From Phoma sp. XZ068 (lineage: Eukaryota; Ascomycota; Dothideomycetes; Pleosporales; Didymellaceae), in the NCBI GenBank assembly GCA_004835665.1, contig ML240445.1, positions 682,001-746,000 on the forward strand: DNA of 64,000 bases, given 5' to 3'. Under the pieces are notes generated by a model. That model was not told the origin of the DNA. It saw nothing but the letters and a program-made list of their open reading frames with translations, and searched no databases. Shown here piece after piece: positions 34,523 to 44,785 of the stretch. How positions within the stretch are numbered: the stretch's first letter is position 1; each line of letters begins with the position of its first letter. The translations under genes were made by a program, and so were the position numbers.

Positions 34523-34933
34523 TCAGGCAGCCTTAGCCTCCTCGCCGCTCATAGCAGACAGCCACACCTTGTACAGCGTCAGGGCTGCATCGTCGACTAA
34601 GACGGCCTGTGTGGAAGTTTTCAGTGAAATGACCGGTTTTTGCCTCCGCGACAATGGTTCTCGAACTGGAGGTCCAGGCGACGGTCCTCGTGCCTGTGCA
34701 TTGTCCCCGGCATAATGATGACCGCTGCTGTCAGGCGCAGCGAGGGGACATGCTTGGACATGCTTCCACTCGGTCCTACCACGCTTCCGCGCGAAGGGTG
34801 GGCCACTGGCCGGCCCTGAGGCTCTTGCGCAAAGGCCGGACGTGCTAGCCAGGCCGCGAAGCGTTGCAGACGTTGGACGGGCAGCGAGTGCGAGGCCACC
34901 GGCCCTCAAGCGGGAGAGTGACAGCTCGAACAT
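34523..34933 (-). CDS. Hypothetical ORF with mitochondrial-presequence-like N-terminus, uncertain
   Basis: Open frame of 136 aa from the ATG at 34933. Residues 1-30 (MFELSLSRLRAGGLALAARP and on) are amphipathic and Arg-rich with almost no acidic residues. The last 27 residues, ALTLYKVWLSAMSGEEAKAA at the end, look like real protein, and the base string before them (CACTGAAAAC ... CACACAG) looks like a branch point and acceptor, so the middle may be an intron. I could not find a donor that keeps the frame. The region is GC-rich, which inflates open frames. It is divergent from the homeobox gene at 35479. Confidence 0.3.
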   Translation of the reverse strand: MFELSLSRLRAGGLALAARPTSATLRGLASTSGLCARASGPASGPPFARKRGRTEWKHVQACPLAAPDSSGHHYAGDNAQARGPSPGPPVREPLSRRQKPVISLKTSTQAVLVDDAALTLYKVWLSAMSGEEAKAA

Positions 34934-35478
34934 GTGCGTCAAGGCGCTATCGAGGGCGAGTGTGCTCCAAGGACGACCAGTGTCACAACCATGCAGGTTA
35001 TTTTTGTGCCGGGGACGCAGGCTGGTCCAGTGGCTTAGCGGAAGGAGGAGGGGAAAGGCCCGTTGCTATTCGCTGTGGCCGCCCTGCGGTAGCTGGACCT
35101 CATCGGTCGCTCCCTCCCACACCTCGTCGTGCCTCACGCTTCAGGGGACCGCGCTTCCACGCTTCCACTCTTGCACCTCGCCCACCCACACTCGTTTTTG
35201 GTTTGCGCGCCCGCCGTCTTCGCTCTGTCGCTCGCTCCCGCTCGACTCCGCACCGCATCGCAACATCGATAACGACGACATAATATCTCCGTGCCGTACT
35301 TTCATCTCGGTGCACCTTGCGGCCCCGTGCTCAACGACTGACCGCCCGACCCTGGCGGCCTACTGCCATCGCTCGACACCACCTGTTCCCACGCGATTGC
35401 GCGCCTGCTGCAGAGCCACCACGCCGCCGTGACCGTCTGCATCCGCTCCAGACAGACGCCGCCTCGCCCTGTCGCGGC
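34934..35478. other. Homeobox gene promoter and GC/CT-rich leader
   Basis: 545 bp upstream of the homeobox start codon. The last 250 bp are rich in C and in CTCG strings with open but unconvincing frames, as expected for a long 5' leader. Confidence 0.45.
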
Positions 35479-37882
35479 ATGTCGAGGATGGACCCTCACA
35501 ATCCCAGCATGCAGCACTCGTACACAGCCAACGGCGATGACCTGCCGCCGCCAGACAGCGCAGCGGCCGGGCCCAAGCCTGCCGGCGGCGACGTCAAGCC
35601 TCGCCTCACAAAGGACCAGCACGACATCCTCGAGCAGCATTTCCAGCAGCAGCACAAGCCCACGACCGGCGTTAAGAAGGCCTTCGCCGATCGCCTCGGC
35701 GTTCCACTCGACAAGATCAACGTCGGTCACCGACCCCTCTTACGACGACTGCCTGGCTAACATTGTACAGAACTGGTTCCAGAATCGCAGAGCAAAAGTC
35801 AAGCAGGACCGCAAGAAGGCCCTGAACCAGTACAACATGACGCTAGGCATGGGTATGTACAGCCAGCAGGTCCCAGTCATGCCCGGACAACACTTTGTCC
35901 CTCCACACCATCCAGAGATGTACCAGCAGCACCAGCACCACCAGCACCACCAACAACCCCCACAGCATCAGCCTCACATGCCTATGCACCAAGAGTATGG
36001 CCCTGTGACTGCTGACATCAGCCCTGCCAGCCTACCCGCGCAAAGCGTGGACAGACCGTCAGCCCTAGACCTGGGCCCCCAGACCTCGTTGCAGCAGCCC
36101 TTCGACATGCATCAGTACAATCTACGGACCATCTCCGAGGCTGACCGCTCGACTTCTTACCCCCCACAGATGATGATGCATTCGGCACTCATGGCTGCCA
36201 CTGCTGGACCTAGCTACATGCAGCAAGCCATGCCCAGCAACACGCAGGAACAGGCGTTTCCAAACAGCTACTCGCTGTCCAGCCAGTACACCAACGGTGT
36301 CGCCTTCTCCATGCCCGCCACGCTACCTAACGAATCTGCACTGCCACAGGACACTTTCAACGGGTTTACTGACTTTGGCAACCTGGATTACAGCACGATC
36401 GCACCTACGCACACTGATCAAACCGGCCAAGCTGAAGTCCAGAACAGCACAGGCACAGGCTCCACAGGACAATCGCCTTACTCGGGCAACCAATCAGCGA
36501 CGTCTCACTCGTCGAACGGTCCTACACCTCCGGTCGCATCTATCACATCCATGTATTCTGGCTGGAAAGAGGATCCCGCTTCAGAAGCACAGCTAGAGCA
36601 GGCCAACGACAGCAATGACTTCGCGGCAACCTTCAACTTTGACCAAAACACCCCCTCTGAAAACACGGTACCTTTCTGGGACCCGAACGGTAGCGTTCCT
36701 TCGTTTTCGCAGTCCAATTTCTATCAGCAGCTCAATACCTCATCTCAGGCCATTCTTTCTTCTCCAGGGCAGGACCATACACGGAAGCACAGTGCAGCCA
36801 TATCCGACTTTGAGATACCTCCACCGTTCGGCGATGACGCGTTCAGGCGTAGGAACTCTTCGACTAGCAATCTTGCAAGCAACATGGACGCCATCCAGAT
36901 TCGCAATGGAACCCCTGACGACTTCAAGCAGCTCAGTCAGACTTCTAGCATAGCTGTCAGGAGACAAAAGCGTCCAGCTGCATTGAGCTCAAGCGCAATG
37001 AGGAGCGCCTCATACACCCCTGGTATGCCATCCCCAGCAGCCAATCCCGATCACACCCTTAGGAGGATCCGGTCGACGGGTATTCCCAATGCTGGTGGTC
37101 GTGTTCAAAAGTCACGACCAGGCTCAGCACAGCCATCGCCCTTGGTTTCCAGCTTCTCGGAGGCTGCGGCGTCTCCGAAGTTTGCGAGGACATTCTCAAC
37201 TTCCAGCGCAACTACTTTGGGCAATAACGGGAGCCTGGCACCACCTACACCCCTGACTCCCCAGGATATGGGTTTCTATTGGCAGCCACACGGATCTGTC
37301 AGACCCCATGGTATGCCTGAGCACAGCAGTCCTGAGAGTCTGAATACAAATTGGTCCGCCGAGCCTTTCCCCACGAATTTGAACGTCAAAAGTGGCTCAC
37401 CACCTTCAACACCACTTGACTTGCACCGACTAAACCAAGCGCGTCTTGCCAATGAAAGCATTTACCGAGATACGCCGCCGCAATCAGCGCCTCCAACCCA
37501 ACAAAGCTTTCCACGGAGCGGCTACATGCAGCCACCGCAAATGCGTACTGGTTTCCACTCGTCTACAGACCTCACTCTGGCCCAGCCGAAACCGTCACAC
37601 TTCCGGAGGCCTTCGCTGCCCGATACTGCTCAGAACACAAATGATGAAGCCAACCTCGAATACAACTATGGTGGCAATTTTGGATACAACGAGATATCAT
37701 TGCATGGAATTTCGCACAACGTCCCGTTTGCGCCTCCTGTCTCCTCAATGCCCGAGTTTTTGGTCCACCAGTACACACCCTCACAGGGCACCACCGATAT
37801 GCATGGCAACATGATCCGTCGCATGGACCAACCGAAAAGCTACATCTTTGCCAACCAGAGTGCTAGTGACTTCAAGTCGTGA
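35479..37882 (+). CDS. Homeobox transcription factor
   Basis: Exons 35479..35721 and 35771..37882, 2355 nt, 784 aa. A homeodomain occupies about residues 38-98: PRLTKDQHDILEQHF for helix 1, and the recognition helix LDKINNWFQNRRAKVKQDR is created by splicing the 49-nt intron exactly between the two Asn codons. The rest is low complexity: a His/Gln-rich stretch around residues 145-175, then Ser/Thr/Pro-rich sequence with many potential phosphosites, typical of Pezizomycotina homeobox regulators of conidiation, sexual development or stress. The ATG at 35479 is used; a second, in frame, is three codons later (35488). The long leader suggests translational or isoform control, but this is inference. 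Confidence 0.9.
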
Positions 37883-40007
37883 ACATTGAAACTTATGCAA
37901 AAGCGCAATACCTCCCTCAATCTTGCGCCTGATTGTCTTCATTTTCAATGTTTAAAATCTCCCTCCGTTGATTTCTTTGGGACGATGATGTTGATATTTT
38001 TGCGGAAGCGAAGCGCTCACATCGTATTTTCTATTGTCTTTACGTTGTTCTCGTTCAATACCACTACTGGTTCAGCCATGCACCTTGGGGTTCTCCGGCT
38101 ACGATCCAGGCCTTAATACTAATATTGGTCGTTTTATCATCTTTTTCCTTATACACGGCGCTGGCGTTGCATCACAAGGAGCAGCAACATGGGCTGAACG
38201 CATGGCTTTGGCCAATCACGAATTTCTCAAGGTACATTGTTATGGGCTGGGACTGTCTCATATTTCATAATGGTCTTTGGAGCAAGACACGGAGATCTTG
38301 CCCTTCATTTCTTAATGGCATCGCCAGCTTCCCTCGCTGAGGACAATCGAGGGGTCTGTAATGTAGGAGAAGCAGTGTCACGCATCTTTCGTCCCAAATT
38401 GAAAGGGACGACGCGTACACGCAAATACAAAACGGCAATCATCGCCCAAACTACCCATTTTCTCGTACTTGTCCGAATTGCAGTGTTTCGAGCCTCGTAA
38501 TATGACGCGTATTGTGCAACCAACCCAGCCCCTTTCACATCTCAGGTCGCATGCCCGAAGAACGATTTGCCGTCCTCTCAACGAGCCCGGTATTTGCTAT
38601 TTTCCCCCTAGCAGACTGGTCGACACTCACAGCGTCGGTGGCTGGCTGCCACACGGTTGTTGTGTTACCAGTCAGCGCCCATATTAACACCATATGCAAC
38701 CTGCCCCTGTGCCCTGCAGCGATTACGTCGGAAATCTTCCGACAACCTTACTCTCTCCAGCTGAAGTCCAGCACGACTCCAATCGGAAGCCGGAGCATAG
38801 AAGCGTTGAATCACCACAGGAAGCCGCTAGGAATACGCACTCTCTTTTCCGGCTGTAGCTTTGCTACACCAAGCTAGAGAAGCTCGCCTATCGCGCCTCG
38901 AGATCGATACGGACGCTCTTTGCTCCGTGGCTTTCTAGCGGCAGCCGGGTGAGTGATGTGCAGCGGTGTGGTTGGATGCTAATGCAGGTACGCGACACAG
39001 ATGTGCGCAGTGCACGCCACAAAGCAGCCAGTCAACAAACAAGCAATTCTACTCTGTCCTCGTTCAGACCAAGATCTGCAGAAAGGACCGTTGGCTCTAC
39101 ATTGAGTCATGAAGTTGTACTGTGGTAAGAGTGTGTTTGCAAACGCCCGCGGAGCGATCCGCCAGGGCTCGTGCGCTACCGTGCAGCCAGCTCAACAATG
39201 GAAAATGCAGCCGAGGAGGAGATGGTAGGTTTGATGAAGCTGTACTGCTAGCCCCAGTGCACCGACCGGCACCTGTTGATGGCAGGCGGAGAGGAGCTTG
39301 GAGCGCCGACGCACGTCATTGGACATTAGGTTGCGAGGCGATGCGGTCGACGGTCCGGTGCCGGGCACTATTCCGAACGAGCTCACCAGCTGGCTGTAAG
39401 TGGAAGGGTGCGTGAAGATGAATTGTTGTGCACAAGGTTCTCCGGGAAGATGAGATGGCGCTCGGTAAGCTGTGGTTGATTTGAATTTGATATGGATGTG
39501 CATTTGCCTAGAGTGTCATCTTGATGTATGTTACGTCAATGTCGGTTCTCACCACTAGCACTATTCACCCCGAACTATTACCTACTACTCGTTGGCTAAG
39601 TTACGCGGTGGGGGGCCTTTCTGACGCCGTTCAAAAATTATTGCCGCATCCGAAATGCACCGCTTACATGCAGTGCAGCCTACTGTACTGCACAAGCACA
39701 CCGACTGCGCCTTACGTCGATCGGTGGCGGTTTCCCGGATACGGTCGGATGACAGTACGGTAGTCCGTATACAAGAAACCTTCGTGGTGTTCTGTTCAGA
39801 GCAACGACCTCGAGTGGCTTTAACAGCAGTACGGTAGGTATATAGATTGCAACAGATGAAGTGACAGTCGACTCCCATCAATCAACCAAAGTTCCCGAAC
39901 CTTACAAACATCTCTTCTTCCATCGAACATCTCAACCGAGCACCAAAGTAGTCATTATTCACATTTTACCCAATCCTGCCAACAGCCCCACTCAAACCTT
40001 GAAAATC
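37883..40007. other. Long intergenic region
   Basis: 2.1 kb with the homeobox 3' flank and the promoter of the small protein at 40008. Open frames up to 121 codons have no recognisable features. One strong imperfect hairpin is listed separately (39669-39692). Confidence 0.5.
39669..39692. repeat. 10-bp inverted repeat with 4-nt spacer
   Basis: TGCAGTGCAG, then CCTA, then CTGTACTGCA. The arms pair over 10 bp with a single G:T wobble in RNA. It lies about 320 bp upstream of the small-protein gene at 40008. It could be a protein-binding palindrome or a transcript hairpin. Confidence 0.6.
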
Positions 40008-40205
40008 ATGGGTCAACGCGGTTCGAAGATGCACAACGTGGAGCCGCAATACACGGGGGCGTATTTTCACGGTAACCCCGGCAATTATCATTACGATCAA
40101 TACGCCGCCGAACAGCACAGGAGGGAACACCAAAGGAAACAGCAGAAGAAGAAGCGAAGTCGGAGGAACGGAGTTATTGCTGCAGTGACAGCAGGTGCGG
40201 CTTAG
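40008..40205 (+). CDS. Small basic protein with N-myristoylation-like start
   Basis: 65 aa, single exon. It begins MGQRGSKMHN, which fits the N-myristoylation pattern (Gly2, Ser6, Lys7). A Tyr/His-rich middle (AYFHGNPGNYHYDQYAAEQ) is followed by a very basic run with QQKKKRSRRN and a short Ala-rich hydrophobic end. The upstream 120 bases are CT/CA-rich without ATG, a typical fungal leader. No family is recognised. It may be a membrane-tethered small protein (lipid plus basic patch). I am moderately sure it is expressed. Confidence 0.5.
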   Translation: MGQRGSKMHNVEPQYTGAYFHGNPGNYHYDQYAAEQHRREHQRKQQKKKRSRRNGVIAAVTAGAA

Positions 40206-40690
40206 CGGTCAAGATTTGGGGGACTTGGTGTACGTTATTCTGCGTGGTGAATTCAATTTAGTTACGAGCTTTACGCATGCGTTTGAGACACCCTGCAGTG
40301 ACATACGCATACTGATGATCGTGTGACACGACTCAGAATATCTCATCATGCTTGCGCGAGCGAAGCATCGGTTAAAGTGAACAAGCCTCGCACTGGACTG
40401 ATGAGCGGTGACATGCGTCAGGCCGCCCATCCAGCCACCAAGGCTCAAGGGCATGATCGGCACAGCAGCGGTGCAAAGGGCAGCGAATACGACCTTGGTG
40501 GCCACTGAGCAGCGTGGCACTATTCTTGGAGGTTTGCCATGTGGTGGCTTGGTTTCTCACTGACATTCATCCTACAAACAGCTCGCACAGAATAGCCCAC
40601 AATAAACGAGACGGGTATTCATCAACTAAAGCTTCAGTCTACTCTAAATTTACAGTGTTAAGTACCCATCTCTGGAGCCCCTACTTCAAC
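40206..40690. other. Intergenic between two small genes
   Basis: 485 bp. It holds the promoter of the 79-aa protein; nothing else was seen. Confidence 0.5.
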
Positions 40691-40930
40691 ATGACACAAC
40701 CAAACGCATCCGAAACCGCGCACACATCCCCCAACATCGTCTCCACCACTATGCCAGAGCCGCAAATCCAACCGCGAAATCCTCCGGATATAGTGCAAAG
40801 ACTCAAAGACCTTGACGAACAGGCAAAGATCAATGACCCGGACCGACAGGCTAGAATCGAGCAAGGCAAGAAGAGGAGGACCTATGGATTGGGGAGGTTT
40901 GCATGCTTCTGTTTAAGTGGTGGTAGTTGA
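40691..40930 (+). CDS. Small hydrophilic protein with C-terminal Cys pair
   Basis: 79 aa, single exon. A Ser/Thr/Pro-rich N-terminus is followed by a charged helix-like part (PPDIVQRLKDLDEQAKIND then RQARIEQGKKRR) and the end TYGLGRFACFCLSGGS. The two Cys separated by one residue, next to a hydrophobic and basic stretch, could be palmitoylated. No family is recognised. Like the gene at 40008 it sits alone between long spacers and is on the same strand. Confidence 0.5.
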   Translation: MTQPNASETAHTSPNIVSTTMPEPQIQPRNPPDIVQRLKDLDEQAKINDPDRQARIEQGKKRRTYGLGRFACFCLSGGS

Positions 40931-41297
40931 GCCTGCTTGATGCCGAGGAAGTGCGTTTGGCAAATTTGCAAGTTGAGTATATCGTACGAGAAAAGAGGGA
41001 AGTCAGATAGATGGAGGTATGTCCGTAGAGCGGAAGCAGGATAGGTAGGGGTCCTTCAACTTGTTAGAAGATTCGGCACACTCAGCAGTCAAGATCTACA
41101 ATTGCCGCATGTTGGTGGAGAATACAACCAATCTGCGAGGACAGTCTGAAAGCGCAATAAATGTGCTGTTGGCGACAAGGTACATTGAAATGTCCTGATA
41201 GTCTAGCGTCTCTATCATAAAGTAGCCATCAGTTCGTAGATTTAGATACATCAGTTGTTGAAGTGTGTACTAGGAGTGAACCTGGCGGCAGAGCTGA
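40931..41297. other. Intergenic between convergent genes
   Basis: 367 bp of 3' flanks; nothing else was seen. Confidence 0.5.
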
Positions 41298-42539
41298 TCA
41301 ACCGAAAAGATTCTTACTGGAGCGTTTCTTTCCCTGCTCTTCGACAGCGGTGATGAAATCCTTTGGCATGTCATGCTTCACCAACTCTGCACTAACATCA
41401 AGATAGTGCTTGGAGAAGACCTTCCACAATTCTTTATCTTTGGGGTTGGTGGATGTAGGACGCGGGTAGTAAGGATCATTCCAATAGAATCCGTCGACAA
41501 GCTTCTTTAGACCTACTTGATCCAGTGTGAATGTCTGACACATGTTGAAGTCTAGAAGCCATATGGAGATTGTGCGGTGCAGGAGATCCGTACGGAACAA
41601 GGTAGCTGCCGAGTTCTTGTCCATGGCGCGCAGATTTTGGTTTGTTCCAAATCTGCTAACCTTGGGCGGACTGCTGAAGACGAATTCGACGTCGTTTGCG
41701 TCCACTCCAGCACGCCAGTGCATGATAGCCAGCGCGTGTGCTATGGATCTGGCGTAATAACAAGTATCCAGTTTCAAGCGCTCCATTTCGTTGACATGCA
41801 AAGGGAAGTTGCGGAGGTGGAAACTTTCTGCTTGAGAAGGTGGTGAATTATCATTGCGGCGTCCAAGGTATAGTCGGATTAGGCAGTCCTTGTTCTTGGG
41901 ATTGGCGAGAAAGTCGTGTTTGTGGTCTTTGACAGCTTTCGGAGCGAAAATATCCACCAGAGCCGAACGGATAGGGTTTTGCACTGGAAAGATTCGCTCG
42001 GAAACCAACCCAAAATCTGGTACCTGGACATCATTATGGAATGATGCCCTATATGCGTTCCAAAAGTGATCGCTTTTGGGACTGACCCATATCTCGGGTG
42101 AAGGGACATAAATGTTGCTACGGAGTGCGGCTGATACCCCTTGGAAAGCGTCATACACGGCTGTGTGGTTCTGAAGATCTGCGAAAAGTTCGTCTGACTT
42201 GGCAGGAGAGTTTGGAAGTTTGATGACCATGCTGGTGCCCCTGAGCGCGTATACTGTTCCGCATTGTCCAGCACCAACGGAGGAGAAGGTCTGGAGTGAA
42301 GCCTCATCTTGAAAGCGCTGGTTGATCTCGGCAAGCGATGTTTCAATGGGAAGTTCGGACTTAGTGGACAGCATACGAGCAAGGACGTCCTCCGGTTTCG
42401 AAGCCTCCAGCTCCTTGTTGCCGAGCGGGTACATGTCGGCATTTACGCGGTCTGTGATGAGATTTCGCTGCGAGACCGTGATCGAGCTCGCGGAAGCTGC
42501 ACTATCTTCTGTATGCATTTCTGTCCGAAGGCCAAACAT
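41298..42539 (-). CDS. DUF3669 domain protein (fungal)
   Basis: Single exon, 413 aa. The frame extends upstream to a TTG, but the first ATG is at 42539 (MFGLRTEMHTEDS). The middle contains a kinase-like nucleotide-site remnant, SSVGAGQCGTVYAL then MVIKLPNS, and the DUF3669 hallmark CLIRLYLGRRN (about 220), followed by FPLHVNEMERLKLDT, AHALAIMHWRAGVDANDVEFV and WLLDFNMC. These resemble the HRD-like and DFG-like parts of a degenerate protein-kinase fold. Function is unknown. These proteins are common as expanded families in Pezizomycotina. Confidence 0.8.
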   Translation of the reverse strand: MFGLRTEMHTEDSAASASSITVSQRNLITDRVNADMYPLGNKELEASKPEDVLARMLSTKSELPIETSLAEINQRFQDEASLQTFSSVGAGQCGTVYALRGTSMVIKLPNSPAKSDELFADLQNHTAVYDAFQGVSAALRSNIYVPSPEIWVSPKSDHFWNAYRASFHNDVQVPDFGLVSERIFPVQNPIRSALVDIFAPKAVKDHKHDFLANPKNKDCLIRLYLGRRNDNSPPSQAESFHLRNFPLHVNEMERLKLDTCYYARSIAHALAIMHWRAGVDANDVEFVFSSPPKVSRFGTNQNLRAMDKNSAATLFRTDLLHRTISIWLLDFNMCQTFTLDQVGLKKLVDGFYWNDPYYPRPTSTNPKDKELWKVFSKHYLDVSAELVKHDMPKDFITAVEEQGKKRSSKNLFG

Positions 42540-43462
42540 TACGGTAGTTGCGCGATGGAAATCCGTGGGTGTAGAAGGTAAATATAGGAAAGGCAACGGT
42601 CAACAGAGGGTAAGGATAAAAGGACAGGTGGGAGATTTTTTTAAGGATGGCAATTATTCCCATTAGACTGACGAGCCAACAAATTCCACGATTTTTGACA
42701 ACAAGGCCAGATATTTTGTTTATACCGTGGTAGACGGATACAATCTTCACAGAACGTGAAAATGATCTTCATGGTTGTGAAGATGATTTCCATGGTAAGC
42801 GAAAACGAGAGGTTCGGTTCATTAATACCGATTCAAGAATATTACCTTGAATTTTTGGCTGGCTACCTAGGTGTGAAAGGCAATCAAGGCATGCCTCCGC
42901 ACGCTTATGGTAACCTTTACAATTAAGCCTTGTAACATTTGTCGCCATAACTGTAATCTAACAGTGAATTCGAAGTTGCCACGTGTAAGTATTTTGTCTA
43001 CATCTCCCTTAGAGTATAGTTGTATGCTTAGTGAGGTCTTTTTGGTTAAGTCAGCAGGGGTCTAGTTGCTGCCTACATGGCTCCGAGACAAAGTGTTTGG
43101 GCCCTGATGTGGCGATATCAACACTTAACGCGTAGGCCGCGAGCGACAAGCAGCGTTGTTTAATATTAAAGACTCGAAGGCAACAGTCCTAATTGTCACT
43201 GGCATAGTGGTTTAGATCACGGCCTTCAAGTAGCAGACAAAAGCTCGTGTTTAGCTAGTTGTATCTTGGCCTGTAGCCCACTGAGAATGCTTCTCACACT
43301 CACAACTGTCTCCTGCCTTGAAATATTACAATAGACTTCCCTGTATCCACAAACCAAAAACCGGCGGCTTGTTATAGTCAACAACAACATAACACTAAAG
43401 TAAAACAGCATCAGTTGGCCTTGTGCTGAATATGACTCAATCCGCGGAAGTATTGCTGCGTA
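42540..43462. other. Intergenic, relatively AT-rich
   Basis: 923 bp. It holds the DUF3669 promoter and the MRJP 3' flank. No gene was seen. Confidence 0.5.
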
Positions 43463-44785
43463 CTAAACAGCTGGCCTACGTCCGACCCATGTCCTGAAGC
43501 TTCGGAACGGTCCCTTCCGCTTGTCGACGTTATTGTACTGATACGGCGGACCCAGTGTGAGCTGGTTAGTATTGAAGTACAGCCATCCATCCAAAATCGC
43601 CATGCTGTCCGCGTGTTGGATCATGGCATTACGTACAAGCGTCTTCAGTACATAGTCAGAGGCTGGAATGAGACCGGTGCCACCCGGTGCATGCCCATTG
43701 ACAGTCATGTTGGTCTGTGATTCCAACGTATCGACGTAGTATATTGCGTTCTGTTCGCTTGCTGCTATGTAGACGCGACCTCGGTCATCTGCAGTGAAGC
43801 CAGCTTGTTCGGAGGCGCACTGTCCTGGATTCTGCACGGCTGCGAGAACCTCGGCATCTGTTTTGTTGGTGTCGACGAGGACCTCCTGTGAGATATAGTA
43901 GAAACGGCGAGATGCAAGGACACCCCAGTAGAAATTGCCAGATGCTTTAAACATAGTCAGAAAAGCCATATTCGAGGGTTTAGAATAGCGAGAACGCATA
44001 CCTAATGCTATGCCATCCGCAGCTGTAGTGATATGGTTTCTTTGCGTACCATTCCAGCTGTAGATGAGCTCGCCATCATACGATCCCACGTACTTATCGT
44101 CTGCCCTGACTACACTTTCGTTGAACAGCCTGCGGACGCCACTACCATCGTCAAGGTTGATCGCTACGAGCGAACTGTTCCTGCTGGCATCCGTCATAAA
44201 TGCGTAACCAAGCGTGGTATTTAGTCGCAAATCGTTCATGTTCATTCCGTGCGCAAGAAGATTCTGTGGAATAGTGTAGGTGCGCAGCAGAGCGCCGGTC
44301 GTTGCGTTGAAGCTCATCAGCTTCGCGCCTCCATATCGAGCGTCAGAGCCTGCAGGCGAACCGTATGGTATACCGCTGTCCACAACCCAAAGCCGGTTTA
44401 CATCATCAAGAACGACGTTCTGGACGTTTATGAAGCACGTACTTGGATCTTGGTCCGTAGTACAGTTCTGTATCGCAGCGTTTGGCCACGGTTGCTCGTC
44501 GTTGAATGATGTACAGATAACCACGTTGCTTGGTGTTGGACTAGCGTTGCGAGGGTATGTGAGATACAGTTTGTGCTCGTTGTCGACGGCGAGTCCAGTT
44601 GAGGGCCTTTGGCTGTCATGGATAGCCTCTAGTTCATTACCGACAATGTTGAAGTCTTGGGGGTAGGCGCCATTATTGTACCCTGGGCCAAATGGACGAA
44701 ATCCACCAGGCGGTGTGTCAAAGTATGTTTGCGCAAAACAGTAGCCGGTAGAGGCACTGAGGTACAGTATTAGATGTCCTACCAT
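43463..44785 (-). CDS. Secreted major royal jelly protein / yellow-family protein
   Basis: Exons complement(43463..43944, 44002..44785), 1266 nt, 421 aa. A signal peptide (about 1-19, MVGHLILYLSASTGYCFAQ) precedes a six-bladed propeller with family landmarks: RPSTGLAVDNEHKLYLTYPR, CFINVQNVVLDDVNRLWVVD, GAKLMSFN, LNTTLGYAFMTDAS, ADGIAL, LYWGVL-like FYWGVLASR and DDRGRVYI. Several NxT/S sites suggest glycosylation. The 57-nt intron (GTATGC, TCTGACTA, AAAG) has length divisible by 3 and no stop, so retention would give a 440-aa form. I favour splicing because it joins ADGIAL to ASGNFYWGVL. The role in fungi is unknown. Confidence 0.87.
   Translation of the reverse strand: MVGHLILYLSASTGYCFAQTYFDTPPGGFRPFGPGYNNGAYPQDFNIVGNELEAIHDSQRPSTGLAVDNEHKLYLTYPRNASPTPSNVVICTSFNDEQPWPNAAIQNCTTDQDPSTCFINVQNVVLDDVNRLWVVDSGIPYGSPAGSDARYGGAKLMSFNATTGALLRTYTIPQNLLAHGMNMNDLRLNTTLGYAFMTDASRNSSLVAINLDDGSGVRRLFNESVVRADDKYVGSYDGELIYSWNGTQRNHITTAADGIALGMRSRYSKPSNMAFLTMFKASGNFYWGVLASRRFYYISQEVLVDTNKTDAEVLAAVQNPGQCASEQAGFTADDRGRVYIAASEQNAIYYVDTLESQTNMTVNGHAPGGTGLIPASDYVLKTLVRNAMIQHADSMAILDGWLYFNTNQLTLGPPYQYNNVDKRKGPFRSFRTWVGRRPAV

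Noticed and set aside
42540..42596. N-terminal extension of the DUF3669 protein
   Set aside because: It would need a TTG start. The first ATG is at 42539.
43196..43240. tRNA D-arm-like string near GGCATAGTGGTTTAG
   Set aside because: No T arm or acceptor pairing follows.
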